NCBI GenBank assembly: GCA_011032825.1
Contig: JAADJZ010000001.1
Coordinates: 1,178,001-1,242,000 of the forward strand
DNA: 64,000 nucleotides
Direction of reading: 5' to 3'
Source: Massariosphaeria phaeospora
Lineage: Eukaryota > Ascomycota > Dothideomycetes > Pleosporales
Made by a program: the position numbers and the translations under genes. Positions 33,065-45,624 of this stretch are shown here, piece by piece; the first letter of the stretch is position 1; each line of letters begins with the position of its first letter. Below the pieces are notes generated by a model. The model was not told where the DNA came from, made no database searches, and saw only the letters and a list, made by a program, of their open reading frames with translations.

Positions 33065-34941
33065 GCAAGTCTAGGTAGTGGTGAGGGCGTGAGCACGGGA
33101 GCACGGGAGCATGGCAGCTGTGGCCGTGCCGCTTCGTGGGATTTGCGTTGGACCCTGCGGACCTACCACTCATGCAGGCTTCCGGAGGGAGCCCTGGGTG
33201 GTCGATAAGCGCTATCAGACGGAACGACGCGATGCATGACGCAATAGGTAACGGTGCTGCATGAAACGTGGTGGCATGGCTTTAATGTTAATTATAACAG
33301 CCTCCAGCATGGTTGCCCCATGGTGGGTGTGGCTACGGCGGACCCCGGACGGACTAGCTAGGTAGGCGATGGTCTGCAGACTAGACTACACGGACATGGA
33401 ATGAAAAAAATATATTCTAGAACATGTGCGGTCCCGGAAATTAATCGTGTGGTAGTCCGTGGAAATGATGGAAGGTGAACATGACTGACTGACTGCGGGG
33501 TCTCTCATTAGCGGTGGTATCTGTTCGTGCGTGCACTGTGCAGGCGGGTGGGCAGCAAAGTCTGTTGTTCTAGTACGGAGACCAGACGACTCCGACTCAG
33601 CGTCAGTGACATTTTCTGCACTTCAACAACTTTGTTTTGGACGCAGTGCAGGGCCCTAACAAGTAGAGGGGCCGCGAACTACGTCCACGACTCACTTGAC
33701 GCTCAGCTAGTATGGCCTAGCCAGATACTAGGTACTGTACCGCTGGCTCTCGTCTGAGCACCCACCCCTTTTGGACCAGGAAAGAAGAAAACAAAAACAG
33801 AACAAGTCCGTGGATGGTGGTGGGTTGAGGAGAGACGGGCTAGAGAGAGGGGCCGGTGGGTGGAAGGTTGAGGAAGCGGAAGCCTCGTCTGTCTCTCCTG
33901 CGCACCAGCACAAGACTCTAGATAAACAAGTACATGCTGTCAGTCAGGTATTTGCTCAACTTACTTCCAAGGTGGTGGCGGTTGTTGTGTGTAGTCATGG
34001 TTTCGTCGAAGAAACTGAACTGAACTGGTTCGGAGGGTTTTGCCCGGGCACCCGGGGTCCTGGCGTCGCGTGGTGTCACCTCATCTGTCCGTGTGGGTTC
34101 TTGGCTCGCGTTCGATCTGCGCACCTGCGGTGGGTATCCACGGAGCCGCGTTGTGGCCGCGTTGTTGCACCGAACCGCGTTTGTGGTGGTGGGTTTGGGT
34201 TTGGGTTCCGCAGGACGGGTTGCCTGCGCGTGAGAGCGGTTTGGTTCCCGGCTGCGGAGAGAAGGAGAAGGACAGGCAGGAGTGATGGTGGAGGTCGGGT
34301 TGTGTTGTTGTGTGGTAGTAGGTGGGTGCAAGTATGTATGTACTGGGAATGCCGTGTCTGGGCTGGAGGCCGCCTGCGCGCAATGCAGGAAGCGTTGTCG
34401 TCGCTGTGAGGCTTGAGGCGTGAGGCTTTGGGCTGGCTCTCCTGGGCTAGGCAGATGTCTGCAAGACTGCGTGGGTGAGGATTAGGGGCTGGGGTTGGCG
34501 GCTTCGGAACGCGGCCCCCTTCGCGGCAGGTGCGCACCACCTGGGCTCGACTGGCTCAGCGCTGCACGGCTCGGCCTTCTGTCGCCAGACTCCACCTGGG
34601 CAGAGACGTTCCAGGGCTAGGTAGATACTATCACGGCAGCACTCGTCTGTGGTCCTGTCTGTCTGTCTGCCCCCTCCCGACCGCATCGCCAGCCAGTCCA
34701 CCACCAGCTCCACGCGCTTCATCGCGGCCGCTCCATGCTGCCTGCACACGCCCGCGCGACACGGCAGCTCCCCGTTTGGCCGCACAGCACCACGTCCCGC
34801 ACCGCCCGCCGCTGAGCGCGCATTCGTCCCTGCACCAGCCCGTTCGCGGCATCAGTTGCGTTCATGCATTAAACGCAGCGCCTGAGACACGAGGTCTCGA
34901 CGCAACCGCAGGCCACACGACGCAGCACCAGCAGCAGCAGC
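33065..34941. other. Long gene-poor stretch between CSN3 and the MIT-domain gene
   Basis: About 1.9 kb. Overlapping long frames exist on both strands at 33771-34540, but they are driven by GC-skewed low-complexity sequence (Gly/Arg/Val-rich) and match nothing I know. A CTGTCTGTCTGTCTG run lies near 34655. The last several hundred bases are C-rich and probably the long 5' leader of the next gene. I cannot exclude a non-coding RNA. Confidence 0.45.
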
Positions 34942-37900
34942 ATGGACCTGTACAAGACGGCCGACTTGGCCAGCCCGCCGCACCACCGCCGCCAGGACTC
35001 GCGCAGCAACTCGACGTCGTCGTCGTCGGTCGTCACGGTCAAGCGGTCAGCCTCGCTCTCGCTCAAGGACACGCTCCCCGAGCCGCACCACCCCCACAGG
35101 AGGGCCTCACCGCCCCCGTCCCGACGGCGCTCCAGCGCGGCCACCAGCACCGCCGATGGCATTGGCATTGGCGGCTTCCGCGAGGGCATTGGCAATCTGA
35201 ACCGCTGGTCGCAGTCGACGGCCAGCAGCAAGGCCTCGTCGGCTAAAGAGAAGGAGAAGGCGCCCCCCAGCTTCGCGCGCCGTCTGAGCACCAGCACCAG
35301 CAACACCTCGTCCGCGCTGCCCGCGCTCAATGGCGCCGCTGCGTATCCGCTCTCGCCCTCGCTCTCGCCCTCGCAGCTCACTCTGTCCCCGCCGCGAAAG
35401 CATCCCGCGCACCCTGTCCTCCGCTCGCCGGCTTCGAGTCCCCAGCGCCGTGCCCGACCACGCTCGCCCGCATACGACCCGCCGCCTTCGATGACCGCAC
35501 CGCCCCCCCAGATGCCCTCGCTCTCGTTCCTGCCCGCGACTGTCTACGATCCCAGCTCGCCCAATACCGCGTCGTCGAACGGGTCGCCCTCGACGTCCGG
35601 CTTGTTTACGCCGAACACCTACACGCCCATCATCACATCAACCGACTACTTTAGTTCGCGAACCCGAGGCCCTCCCGCTGCGCCCAACGGCGGCCAGCGC
35701 CCGCCATCACGATCCAAGGCCGAGCGAGTCCTGGGGCGGTCCCCGCTCGGCACGCCGCCAATTGAAGTTCTGGAGGCCGAAGCAAGGTACAAAGCGGGTG
35801 CGACCAGTGCCCGGCCCCCGACTGCTAGCCGACCACCCAGTGCGAGCACAAGGGAGCCGGTGCAGAAGCCAGCACAGAGTGCGGGGCACAGCCGGGCGGC
35901 GTCGAAAGAGCAGGACACTAGAATCAGGAGCGAAAGCAACGCCAGTAGTAAACCGGACGACGACTACCAGGGCACCCCCCGCAGCAGCCGGGATCGGAGG
36001 GAAAAGGACAAGAAGACTATGCTTTCGAGAGCGCTGCAGAAGGCGAACACTGCCGTCTTGCTGGACAATGCGCAGAATTTCGAGGGCGCCATGGAGGCGT
36101 ACGGGGACGCTTGCAAGCTGTTACAACAGGTCATGATACGGAGCTCAAGTGAAGACGACAGGCGCAAACTGGATGCAATTGTAAGTTCCTGATTGCTGTC
36201 CTCAGGTTTTGCATACGTGACATGACTAATAATGGCCCGTAGAAAGTAACATACACGAATCGCATTGAAGAGCTCCAACGTCTGGACCCGGGCTATTCCG
36301 CATCAACAGCTGGCAAGTCATTGCCGGCTCGTCCCATGAGCAACGAGTCTCTGGATGAGCATAGGTCAATATTAAGAGCGGCTAACGAGGAACCTGCTGC
36401 TAAACAAACTGCTGTCATGGTTAGCATTATGCGTGACCCGAATCCCCCCGAACAACCCATCAGTGCCGAACCTCCCTCATTACCGCTCCGTATAATCCAG
36501 CCTGGGCTGCGAGAATCTGTAATATCAACAGCAATACGGGACGTACAGGAAAATATACCGAATGCATCGCCCTTCCTCTTACAACCTCCCCCTGGACGGC
36601 TCGCAGGGGCTACACCCATACCCGCTGGCCTAGAATCGCCCATGGACCGGAGTTATATGCCACCACCTCTATCCCCAAGGCGGCCAATATCACCATTACC
36701 TTCAGCGAAGAAGCTTCCTGAATCTAACACGCACACGAATCTTCTCCAACCAGAACAATCTTCACAACGAGGTCACCAAAGACAGAATAGTAGCGAGTCG
36801 ATATCCTGGCTTGACACCATTGACGAATCTGGAGGCTCTTCTTGTTCGTCGTCTGTACATTCACTTTCCACCGGAGGACTACGACGAAAACACATCCGGA
36901 ACCCAAGTGGCGGAACGGAAGCGGAATTTGATGCCGCGCTAGATGCAGCCATCGAGGCTGCTTACGACGAAGGATACGAACCATTCGAGGACGAGGATAT
37001 GCCTTCATCTGCTGGATTAATTGCACAAAGATTAAGAAATGTGGAAATAGCGAAAGAGCGGGTCCGGGAAGCAGAGCGGGAAGAGGCGATTTCTGCAGCG
37101 AAATATCGCTATAAAGAGACACAGCTTCGCAACGAAGCATTACCGCACGTACGAGAAAGTACTGAATTCAATTTCCACGACAATGATGAGGCCGCTGAGG
37201 AGGAGCGTTTGTTGGATGAAATATCGAGAGAGTACATGCTGGAAGATTTCGACTTTGAACTCCAATCGAAGTCCTCGCTGCCACGACAATCAGATTCTAG
37301 TGGCTTCTCTGGAAGTACGTACAACAGTTCCGTGTCTTCGCACAGGACCACAGGTGGAACTTCACTTTCAACGGTTGCGGAAGTGATATATCAGTCCAAG
37401 CAGAAAGCGCCATTGTATTCGCCACCACCAATACCTACAGCTGCTGCCCCACTGCCTTCGGTATCAGAAACCTCTCGGTCAGACGACACTTCTCAGACGA
37501 CTCCGAAACCTCCTGTTCTAGCGAAGGACGCTGCCTCAGTCAGAAGTAGGAGACTGTCTGGACAGAACGCCAGAAACTTGAAGATCGAAACCACTTTACC
37601 GCCGGTTCCCCCAGGTCCACACACCGAGAAGCCGCTCGTGCCCGACAAAGAGTCACGTCCTGATGTACCGCCGCTACCTAAATCTGCCGGTGCTGCGACA
37701 TTCGGCAGTATGCAGATTGATACAACCTTCAAAGTACCAGCTTTGCCGCATCTTCACCAGCCGGGTGGTCCCGCGGCGTCGTCACCACAAACGCTCGGGC
37801 CGAACCCAACAGAGACCACCTTCACAATCTCACCTGCCACTCCTGCTCTTAGCCAGACTATGGATACTCCTTTCGCTCCGGGATCCCCTAAAAATGCGAA

Positions 37901-39182
37901 GGGTCCGACGATGGGGATCAGGAAGAACAAGTCATCACTTAGTTTGAAGCAACGAACTCTTTCAATATCAAGCCCAGACGGATCCGATGTGTCGCCTGGG
38001 ACCCCTCTCAGTACCACGTTTTCGTTCACTAACGGTCGGAAGCAAAGTATAGTATTGGCACCACTGCCTACACCTAGTGTTCCGACCTTCAATGTTGATG
38101 GGCTGCCTAGTGGAGGAATGCACCTTTTTGAACACGACATACATTCGCCTTATTCACCAGGCTCCCCGAGCGCAGCCGTAACTAACGCGCCGATACCCCT
38201 CGAACCCTGTCCAGACTCGTATCTCCTCCGGCCTTTCTGGCTTATGCGGTGCTTCTACCAAACGATTGCACACCCTCGCGGCGGCTACCTATCAACAAAG
38301 CTTTTCGTGCCGCGCGATGTATGGCGTGTAAAGGGCGTCAAATTAAAGTACCTCGACGACAAGATCGCCAACTGCGATCTCTTGACTGCTGCTCTCCAGA
38401 AATTAGCCTCGGTGGATACTCTGGATGCTGATTCAGTGCTAGAGGAGATGCAATCACTAGAGGCTGTCCTTGACCAAGTGCAAATGCAACTAACGAAGAA
38501 GCTTGGCAACGAAGTCGGTGTTCAAGGTGTTTCGACATTGTTCAAGGACGCTCATTCTGTCGGTGGCGGATCAGCACCTGGGGATAGTTCAGAGAAAGGC
38601 TCCCACGGGTCGCAGGATCATGCGCCGAAGGGTGCAGTTGCTCAAAGCAAGTCGTACCTCACCTCGTGGCGGAAACTACGATCGAAGAACTCGGCAGTAG
38701 GCCTCGACAAGATGGCATCAGCAAAGACTACCGGTCACCACGAAGTCCCCAAGGAGTCTTTGACCATGGCCACGCTGCCAATGACAAGTCTCCCAAACAT
38801 ACGGTTTGCGAAGCGCGAGATCTCGAATGTCGTCTTCGAGGGCCCGAACGCGGGCTACATGGGCAGCTTGGCGAGACTGTTCGATGCGGTCCAGATCTTG
38901 GGTACGTTGTTTCTTCATCTCATCTCGCGCCTTGAGGGCGCGGATATATCTAAATGAGTGTTCATACCCATGCTGACCGGTGGCCCCCCCGCAGACCAAA
39001 TCGCTCGCCAAGTCGAGGACCCAGGCCTCAAGCACTCGTCGCCCACGCACGTCGGCCTCGAGCTCTCGGCGCGCCACGCCGCTGAGTTCTTCGGCTTCTA
39101 CATTTGTCGCTTCGTGCTGACGGACGTGACGCTCATGCTGGATAAGTTCATCAAGAGGGGCAGTGAGTGGGTGCTCGTGTGA
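34942..39182 (+). CDS. Large MIT-domain protein, mostly disordered
   Basis: Three exons (34942-36180, 36243-38901, 38995-39182) give 1,361 aa. The N-terminal ~350 residues are Ser/Pro/Arg-rich and disordered. A MIT domain follows at about 354-428, across intron 1 (TMLSRALQKANTAVLLDNAQ, then TYTNRIEELQRLDP). MIT domains bind ESCRT-III tails. Next is another Pro/Ser-rich region. A conserved C-terminal part starts around residue 1040 (YLLRPFWLMRCFYQTIAHP) and ends with FFGFYICRFVLTDVTLMLDK. The family is known in Pezizomycotina as 'MIT domain protein' without a firm function; endosomal or cytoskeletal roles are inference. A good donor-like GTGAGT lies about 20 bases before the stop, so a further 3' exon is possible. 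Confidence 0.83.
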
Positions 39183-39232
39183 TCATCGTCATCGTCACGG
39201 GTACGCGCTCGAAGCTCGTTCTGATGGTCTAC

Positions 39233-39254
39233 GTACCGTACCGTACCGTACCGT
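39233..39254. repeat. Pentamer tandem repeat (GTACC)n
   Basis: Four full GTACC units plus GT, just downstream of the MIT-domain gene stop. Confidence 0.9.
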
Positions 39255-39932
39255 CGCTTCGTTTGTAGTGTACGGCTTCGGTGTATTGATGCAAGCAGTG
39301 TTTTATCTATTGAGGGCTTTGCTTTCACGCGTGGATACCGCTTTCGCTTGCTGCACTATACCATACGTCTTACGCGCCCACTACACGCAGTATCTTAGCA
39401 GCTCCGTTTTCAGTTCTACTACATCGAGGGCCATGGCCTTGCCGCAGCGTGGCATGGCGTAGCCCGGCTTTTGGCTCTGGTTCTGGGCTGGATTGGATCC
39501 ACTATATTACCTCCTTTTTCCTTTCTTCGGCGGCTGGCTCGACTTGGCTGCCATGGTTCGGCTCTGAGGTCTTTTCTCTCTTCTCTCTTCTCTCTTCTTC
39601 TTCTTTCGGTTCATGAGTGTTATGTCTCAAGCCCCCCTATGTACGTCTGTGTGTGTCTCTCTCTCTCTCGGAGAGTGTGTATGTGCGTGTTTTTGGTTCG
39701 AGGGGTCTTTTTCTTTGGTTATCGTCTTCTCTACGTACGTTGCGTGGTTTCGTGTTTATTTGGTTTTTGAAGATATCCCCCCCCACCCTCCGGAAAGACG
39801 AAAGACGTTGCTGATTGATGATGGATTGATTGGGCGCGTTGCGGTTCGTAGTATAGTATATCTTATGGTGCGTCCTACGGGATGATTTGTTTGATGGGTT
39901 GGTTGATTGATTGATTGATTAAAGAGAGGGAG

Positions 39933-39936
<4 letters not shown>

Positions 39937-39966
<30 letters not shown>
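39937..39966. repeat. (TG)15 microsatellite
   Basis: Fifteen perfect TG units, preceded by GATT/TTGA repeats. Confidence 0.95.
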
Positions 39967-39967
<1 letters not shown>

Positions 39968-40150
39968 TTGCGTGGATGTGGAGTGGGGAGTGGGTGATTG
40001 AAGTAGAGGATAAGGTGATGGCTGGGGGATGGATGTTTATATGTTGTATGGGTGTACGGCTGTCCTCCTGGTGCAATATGTACGAAGACAATGCTTTCAC
40101 CAGCCCAATCCTCATCCTCGCTATCTACCCCTATACATTCGCCTACATAT

Positions 40151-41391
40151 TCAATTCCCTATCTCTTTCCTCCTCCCCATCCGGCACCTCATACCGCCTC
40201 CCCCCTCCGTCCCAAACACCACCACCACACTCTCCCCCCCAATCCCCAATCTCTCCCGCATCCCCGCATCCCCACAAACCCGCCTCACCGCACTCAGCGT
40301 CGCCGCCCCACACGGCCCAATATCCAGCCCCTGACTCTGCAGGTACAAAACGTCGCGGTGCACTTCGGCGTCGGACACGGTGAGCGCGGCGTCGACGCCG
40401 TCGCGCAGGACGGGCCAGGCGGTGTGCGAGACGGTGCCGCAGTTTAGGCCGCACATTATGGTGGGGGTGGTGCGGATGGGCGTAAGGGTTTGGGGACTGC
40501 GGAGGAGGGAGGTGTGGAGGGAGGGGGCGGTTAGGGGTTCGACGGTGAGGATTTGGGGTGCGGGGGAGATGGCGGTGGTGGAGGATGAGGTGGATAGGGG
40601 TGGAGGTGTCGACTTGTAGTGCTGGACTACGGCTTGGGCCCAGGATCCCACGCCTACGGAGGCGATGACGTGGGTTGCGGGCGGGAGGGAGAGGGCGGAG
40701 AGCTGGGAGGTGGTTTCGGCCAGGAGGGTGGTGTAACCTTCGACTACCCACTGAGGGGGATGTCAGTACGGATCTGGGATTTGGTGGGTGGTCGTGAAGT
40801 CTAGCCCCCTCATACCTGTGGAATCTCCTCGTACCCTTCCCACGACGTATCCATCACCAGCAGCACATTCTCTTTCCCCCCCTCCCTCCTCGCCACCTCA
40901 ACAGCACCATCGTAATCCCCCTCCACGACCACCACCTCCGCGCCCTCCCCCGCAATCCTCTCCCTCGTCCCCGCATCCATATGCGCCGGCACGACCACCG
41001 TCGTCGCCACCCGCAAATACCCGCCCATCTTCGCAACCGCACGGCCCCAGTTCCCTTCCGTGCACGCCACCAGCCTGGTACCCCTCTTGCGCGCAGCGAG
41101 GCCGAGATCAGCGAGGGGGGTCGTGAGCGGGAGGGCGCAGCGAGAGCAGAGGGCGCGCTGGATGGCCCAGGAGGCGCCGAGGATTTTGAACGCGGGGAGC
41201 GTGAGGCGCGAGGATTCGTCTTTGAGGTGGAGGGAGGAGAGGGAGAGGGTGGAGGCGAGGGTGGGGAGGGAGTGTAGGGGTGTGGGGGCGTAGGAGGGGA
41301 GGGAGGCGTGGAAGGCGGTGATGAGGGAGGTGGGGGTGCTGGTGGGGGAGGGGGTGTGGGTGTAGGTTGAGGCGGAGGGGTTGTGGTACAT
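40151..41391 (-). CDS. PLP-dependent diaminopropionate ammonia-lyase-like enzyme
   Basis: Two exons on the minus strand (41391-40816, 40750-40151) give 391 aa. It is a fold-type II PLP enzyme (tryptophan synthase beta superfamily). The N-terminal motif LHLKDESSRLTLPAFKILGA holds the Schiff-base Lys69 and matches the KDES..R.....FK.LG pattern of diaminopropionate ammonia-lyase. Further signals are ACTEGNWGRAVA (the substrate-binding loop, normally with Asn/Gly) and ASVGVGSWAQA (phosphate-binding Gly-rich loop). The last part is PLP-enzyme-like: EPLTAPSLHTSL, then MCGLNCGTVSHTAWP. The expected reaction is alpha,beta-elimination of 2,3-diaminopropionate or a related amino acid to pyruvate and ammonia; substrate is inferred. 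The opposite strand is open over long stretches only because of the strong codon bias. It shares a ~390-base divergent promoter with the next gene. Confidence 0.87.
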
Positions 41392-41781
41392 TTCGGGGGG
41401 TGTGGGATTGGAAGGGTGGAAGAAGGTGGAGCGTAAGATGCGGATTGTAATGAGCTGGATAACTAGAGATAGAGGTTTAGTAAAGCAGGTTATGATGTGA
41501 CTGCTACGAGTACGATTTCGGTTTCTTGTATTTGACCTTGCTGCATTCTACTGTAATTCTTGTGCGTTTTGAATGTCCTTTGAAATCATCTAATAGAGTA
41601 TGAGATGGATGGTTGCTTGAATAGAGGGGCAGCCTCGGATGATCTACCTGGATAGATTTGGTGGCCCAAGCCCCTTCCCACGCTAGTTGCGCATGCGTCA
41701 TCTCTTAGGCTTCAATCCGAGCATGTGTGCATGCAAGACTGAATCTCCAAAAGCTTGTCTACCATCAACACCCACGTTGCC
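41392..41781. promoter_or_regulatory. Divergent promoter region
   Basis: Spacer between the minus-strand PLP enzyme and the plus-strand membrane protein, so both promoters should lie here. No specific box was identified. Confidence 0.5.
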
Positions 41782-42740
41782 ATGTCGGAGCATCCGCTCA
41801 GAAACATTCCGCAGGTCGTCGTCTACCCGACACGCGACACTGCCGTTGCCAGCTTCTACCCGTTCAAGGTAATCCATTCGACTTTCAAGTAGCATAGTGG
41901 CGCAAGCTAACTGGCCGTAGGGCGTATTCTACTTCTTAAGACACCCATATCTCTACCCTCTCCTCAGAGCTCGACTACTGCCTGCCGTCCTACTAAGCTC
42001 CTTCGTACTCCTGAACCTCTTCTTCTGGACATTTCTGCCTCAAGTTGCCTTCCTGGCCATATTCCACAAAGCCGGAAGCGCCTGGGTCAATGGAACGTTT
42101 CTGGTGTTAGGTGAAGGGGCGGCAATCGTGGCTCTTTTGTTTGAAGCGTTCTTAGTGGTAAGCACACCTGTCTACTCCAGAGCCATCTTGAATTAAGCTG
42201 CTAAGCGTACGACAGGACGAATCCCAAGTAGACATCTTCGACGCCGTCCTCGTTGACCGCGGCTACGAAGATCTCGTCCGCCAGTTCCGCCCCGTCTCCG
42301 AAGACTCGCTGAACAACCCCGTCCGCCGCCTCGGCAAACCCACGCAGGCCTCCGTCTACGGGCCCTTCTCCTTCCGCCAGATCGCCGAGTTTGTCATACT
42401 GCTGCCGCTGAACTTCGTGCCGTACGCGGGCGTGCCACTGTTCTTGCTGCTGACGGGCTACCGGGCGGGGCCCTTGCAGCACTGGCGGTACTTCAAGATG
42501 AGGGGCTTCGACAAGAAGCAGCGGAACGCGTTCGCGAGAAAGCGCAGGTTTCAGTACACATGGTATGGCGCGATATATCTACTATTGCAGTTGGTGCCAG
42601 TGCTAAGCATGCTGTTCCTGCTCACTGCTGCTGCGAGTTCGGCGTTGTGGGCTGCGGATCTGGAGACGCAGCGGCGGGCACATGAAGCGACGGCTGTCCA
42701 GGTGCCAGACTATGCAGACGACCCGCAAGAAGCTGCATAA
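41782..42740 (+). CDS. EI24/RRT8-like multi-pass membrane protein
   Basis: Three exons (41782-41868, 41921-42157, 42216-42740) give 282 aa. Hydrophobic segments: LLPAVLLSSFVLLNLFFWTF running into LPQVAFLAIF; FLVLGEGAAIVALLFEAFLV; FVILLPLNFVPYAGVPLFLL; and IYLLLQLVPVLSMLFLLTA. The first part (YPFKGVFYFLRHPYLYPLL) and the conserved LLPLNFVPYAGVPLFLLLTG segment are typical of the fungal EI24-domain family related to yeast Rrt8, an outer spore-wall/lipid-droplet protein. A lipid-droplet or ER location is likely by homology; the biochemical role is not known. The C-terminus is short, charged and cytosolic in type. Confidence 0.8.
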
Positions 42741-43189
42741 ATAGTTGTTCGCTGTCGTTGCGTACCTAGATATATTCATCGTCTCAACCTCTGTGCATTC
42801 CATTTATAGAACATTGCATAGTGTATTGGATACGAAAGGGGTTGTGGACTCTATGGATAATAACTCTTCCCATGCTGTCATACTCTCCTAGGTACACGTA
42901 GAATCGTCGTAGATAGACTAGTAGTGTGACTTGACTCTTAATCCAACCATCCTTCTATATCCGGCTAGCCCAGCCTCACTAGTCTGAAACCATCCTTTGG
43001 TCACACTAATGCGCACGTGCCCCTGTCCAGGCGGCAATGACGCGAATCCGTTCAGGGCGGGTGCGAGCTGCTCCGCCTCCTCCGCCATTCCCCAGCCTCT
43101 CTTCCGTATAAGAGCTTAGCTGCAAGCTCCATCCCCCATCCCCCATCCTCCATCACCACCCCATCTCCATCAGTTTCCGAACAATCATC
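42741..43189. other. Intergenic region before the vacuolar protease
   Basis: No gene recognised. CCATCCCC repeats precede the protease start and look like a pyrimidine-rich fungal leader. Confidence 0.5.
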
Positions 43190-44554
<1,365 letters not shown>

Positions 44555-45624
44555 ACGCAGTTAAAGGTTGATAATTACGCGTAAGTTGGCTATGGGGAAA
44601 GCGCAGTGCGTTGAGAGGGTTGTTTTTCTTGTGACAACGCCCGCGCAAATTGTAGTAATGGTCCTGGTGCTCTCATGTTCGTTTATGGTTATCAAGGGCA
44701 CTGTACAGTAGCCAAACTATTCCTCCCACCACTATCGATGTCTCTACATGCGAATTTCTGAATGAAACCATGCTATGATCACTGATTCTTTTCGCACACG
44801 TTGAGTGACGAGTCCGTGTGCGCTCAGCCTTCCGCCATCTCTCACGGAAACGGAATCTCCAGAACTAAAGGGATAAATCTGCACGCCTCCAAAAGGATTA
44901 TCTAACGCAGCAATATAACTATAGAAAGCTACAATTCTATACACAGCGTTTACTTAATTCTACAAGACATAGCGTGTTTAGCCTCAGTTCCGGAGATCCT
45001 GTTTCCGCAAGAGCGCCATGTCCATCTCGGTGGTCCGGTTCGGAGAGCTTTATCGATAACCAGCTGCCGTCCGAGACACTGACGTCTTCATGCGTGGCTT
45101 TGCTGTGTGGCTAGTGCAATCCGTCTCATCCCAACAGAAGTGGAAGTGTGCCGTGAAGTCTGTGAAGGCTGAGCAGAGCGAGGCGCCGCATGCATGCTCA
45201 TCAGTCGTTGAGACACGAGCTGGGCGTGGTTGGTGCCTAGCCGCTTATCAGGTGCTGCGGTTCACGGGTGGCAGGCGGCAGCAATCCCTCAAGCATGCAG
45301 GTGGCTCTTGCCTAGGTGGACAGTGGATTCGTGACAGCCGCTAGTGCCTCAGTGCGACCCGTGGACCTGAATTCGTGCCCAGGTGGTCAGTCCCTCCATC
45401 GACTCACTTGCTTCAACATGTAACCGTACATTCCCCCGACTGCCTACTAGCAGTGTGATTGATTCTATCGTCGAAAATAGCTTCCGCCGTCGCGCCATTA
45501 CCCCCACGTCGTATCCTTTGAGCACCGCGGCACTCCCGCCTAATAGCGCTCACTCCCGAGTACAACAGCTCACCGGTTGCGCCCCCCAAGACGACGAACA
45601 AACAGCCGCCCGTCTGCAGCAAAT
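44555..45624. other. Intergenic region between protease and ATG26
   Basis: About 1.07 kb with no convincing coding frame. A short open stretch at 45090-45344 has no recognisable product. The last ~150 bases are probably the ATG26 leader. Confidence 0.5.

Larger units (their letters stand above)
39183..40150. other. Intergenic region rich in simple repeats
   Basis: Nearly 1 kb between convergent genes, without a coding signal. Contains a CGTAC pentamer array, CT-rich tracts (CTCTTCTCTCTTC and CTCTCTCTCTC near 39570-39670), TTGA repeats near 39900 and a TG microsatellite. Confidence 0.6.

Noticed and set aside
33771..34409. 212-codon plus-strand frame as a gene
   Set aside because: It is Gly/Arg/Val-rich low complexity, overlaps equally long minus-strand frames and has no domain or splice pattern. 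It is left as an unexplained stretch.
39937..39966. TG run and neighbouring repeats as a CRISPR array
   Set aside because: Simple microsatellites with no spacer-repeat structure; this is a eukaryotic genome.
40143..40751. Minus-strand Pro/Arg-rich frame and plus-strand frames at 40380-41290
   Set aside because: Shadow frames of the GC-biased PLP enzyme, whose own frame carries all catalytic motifs.
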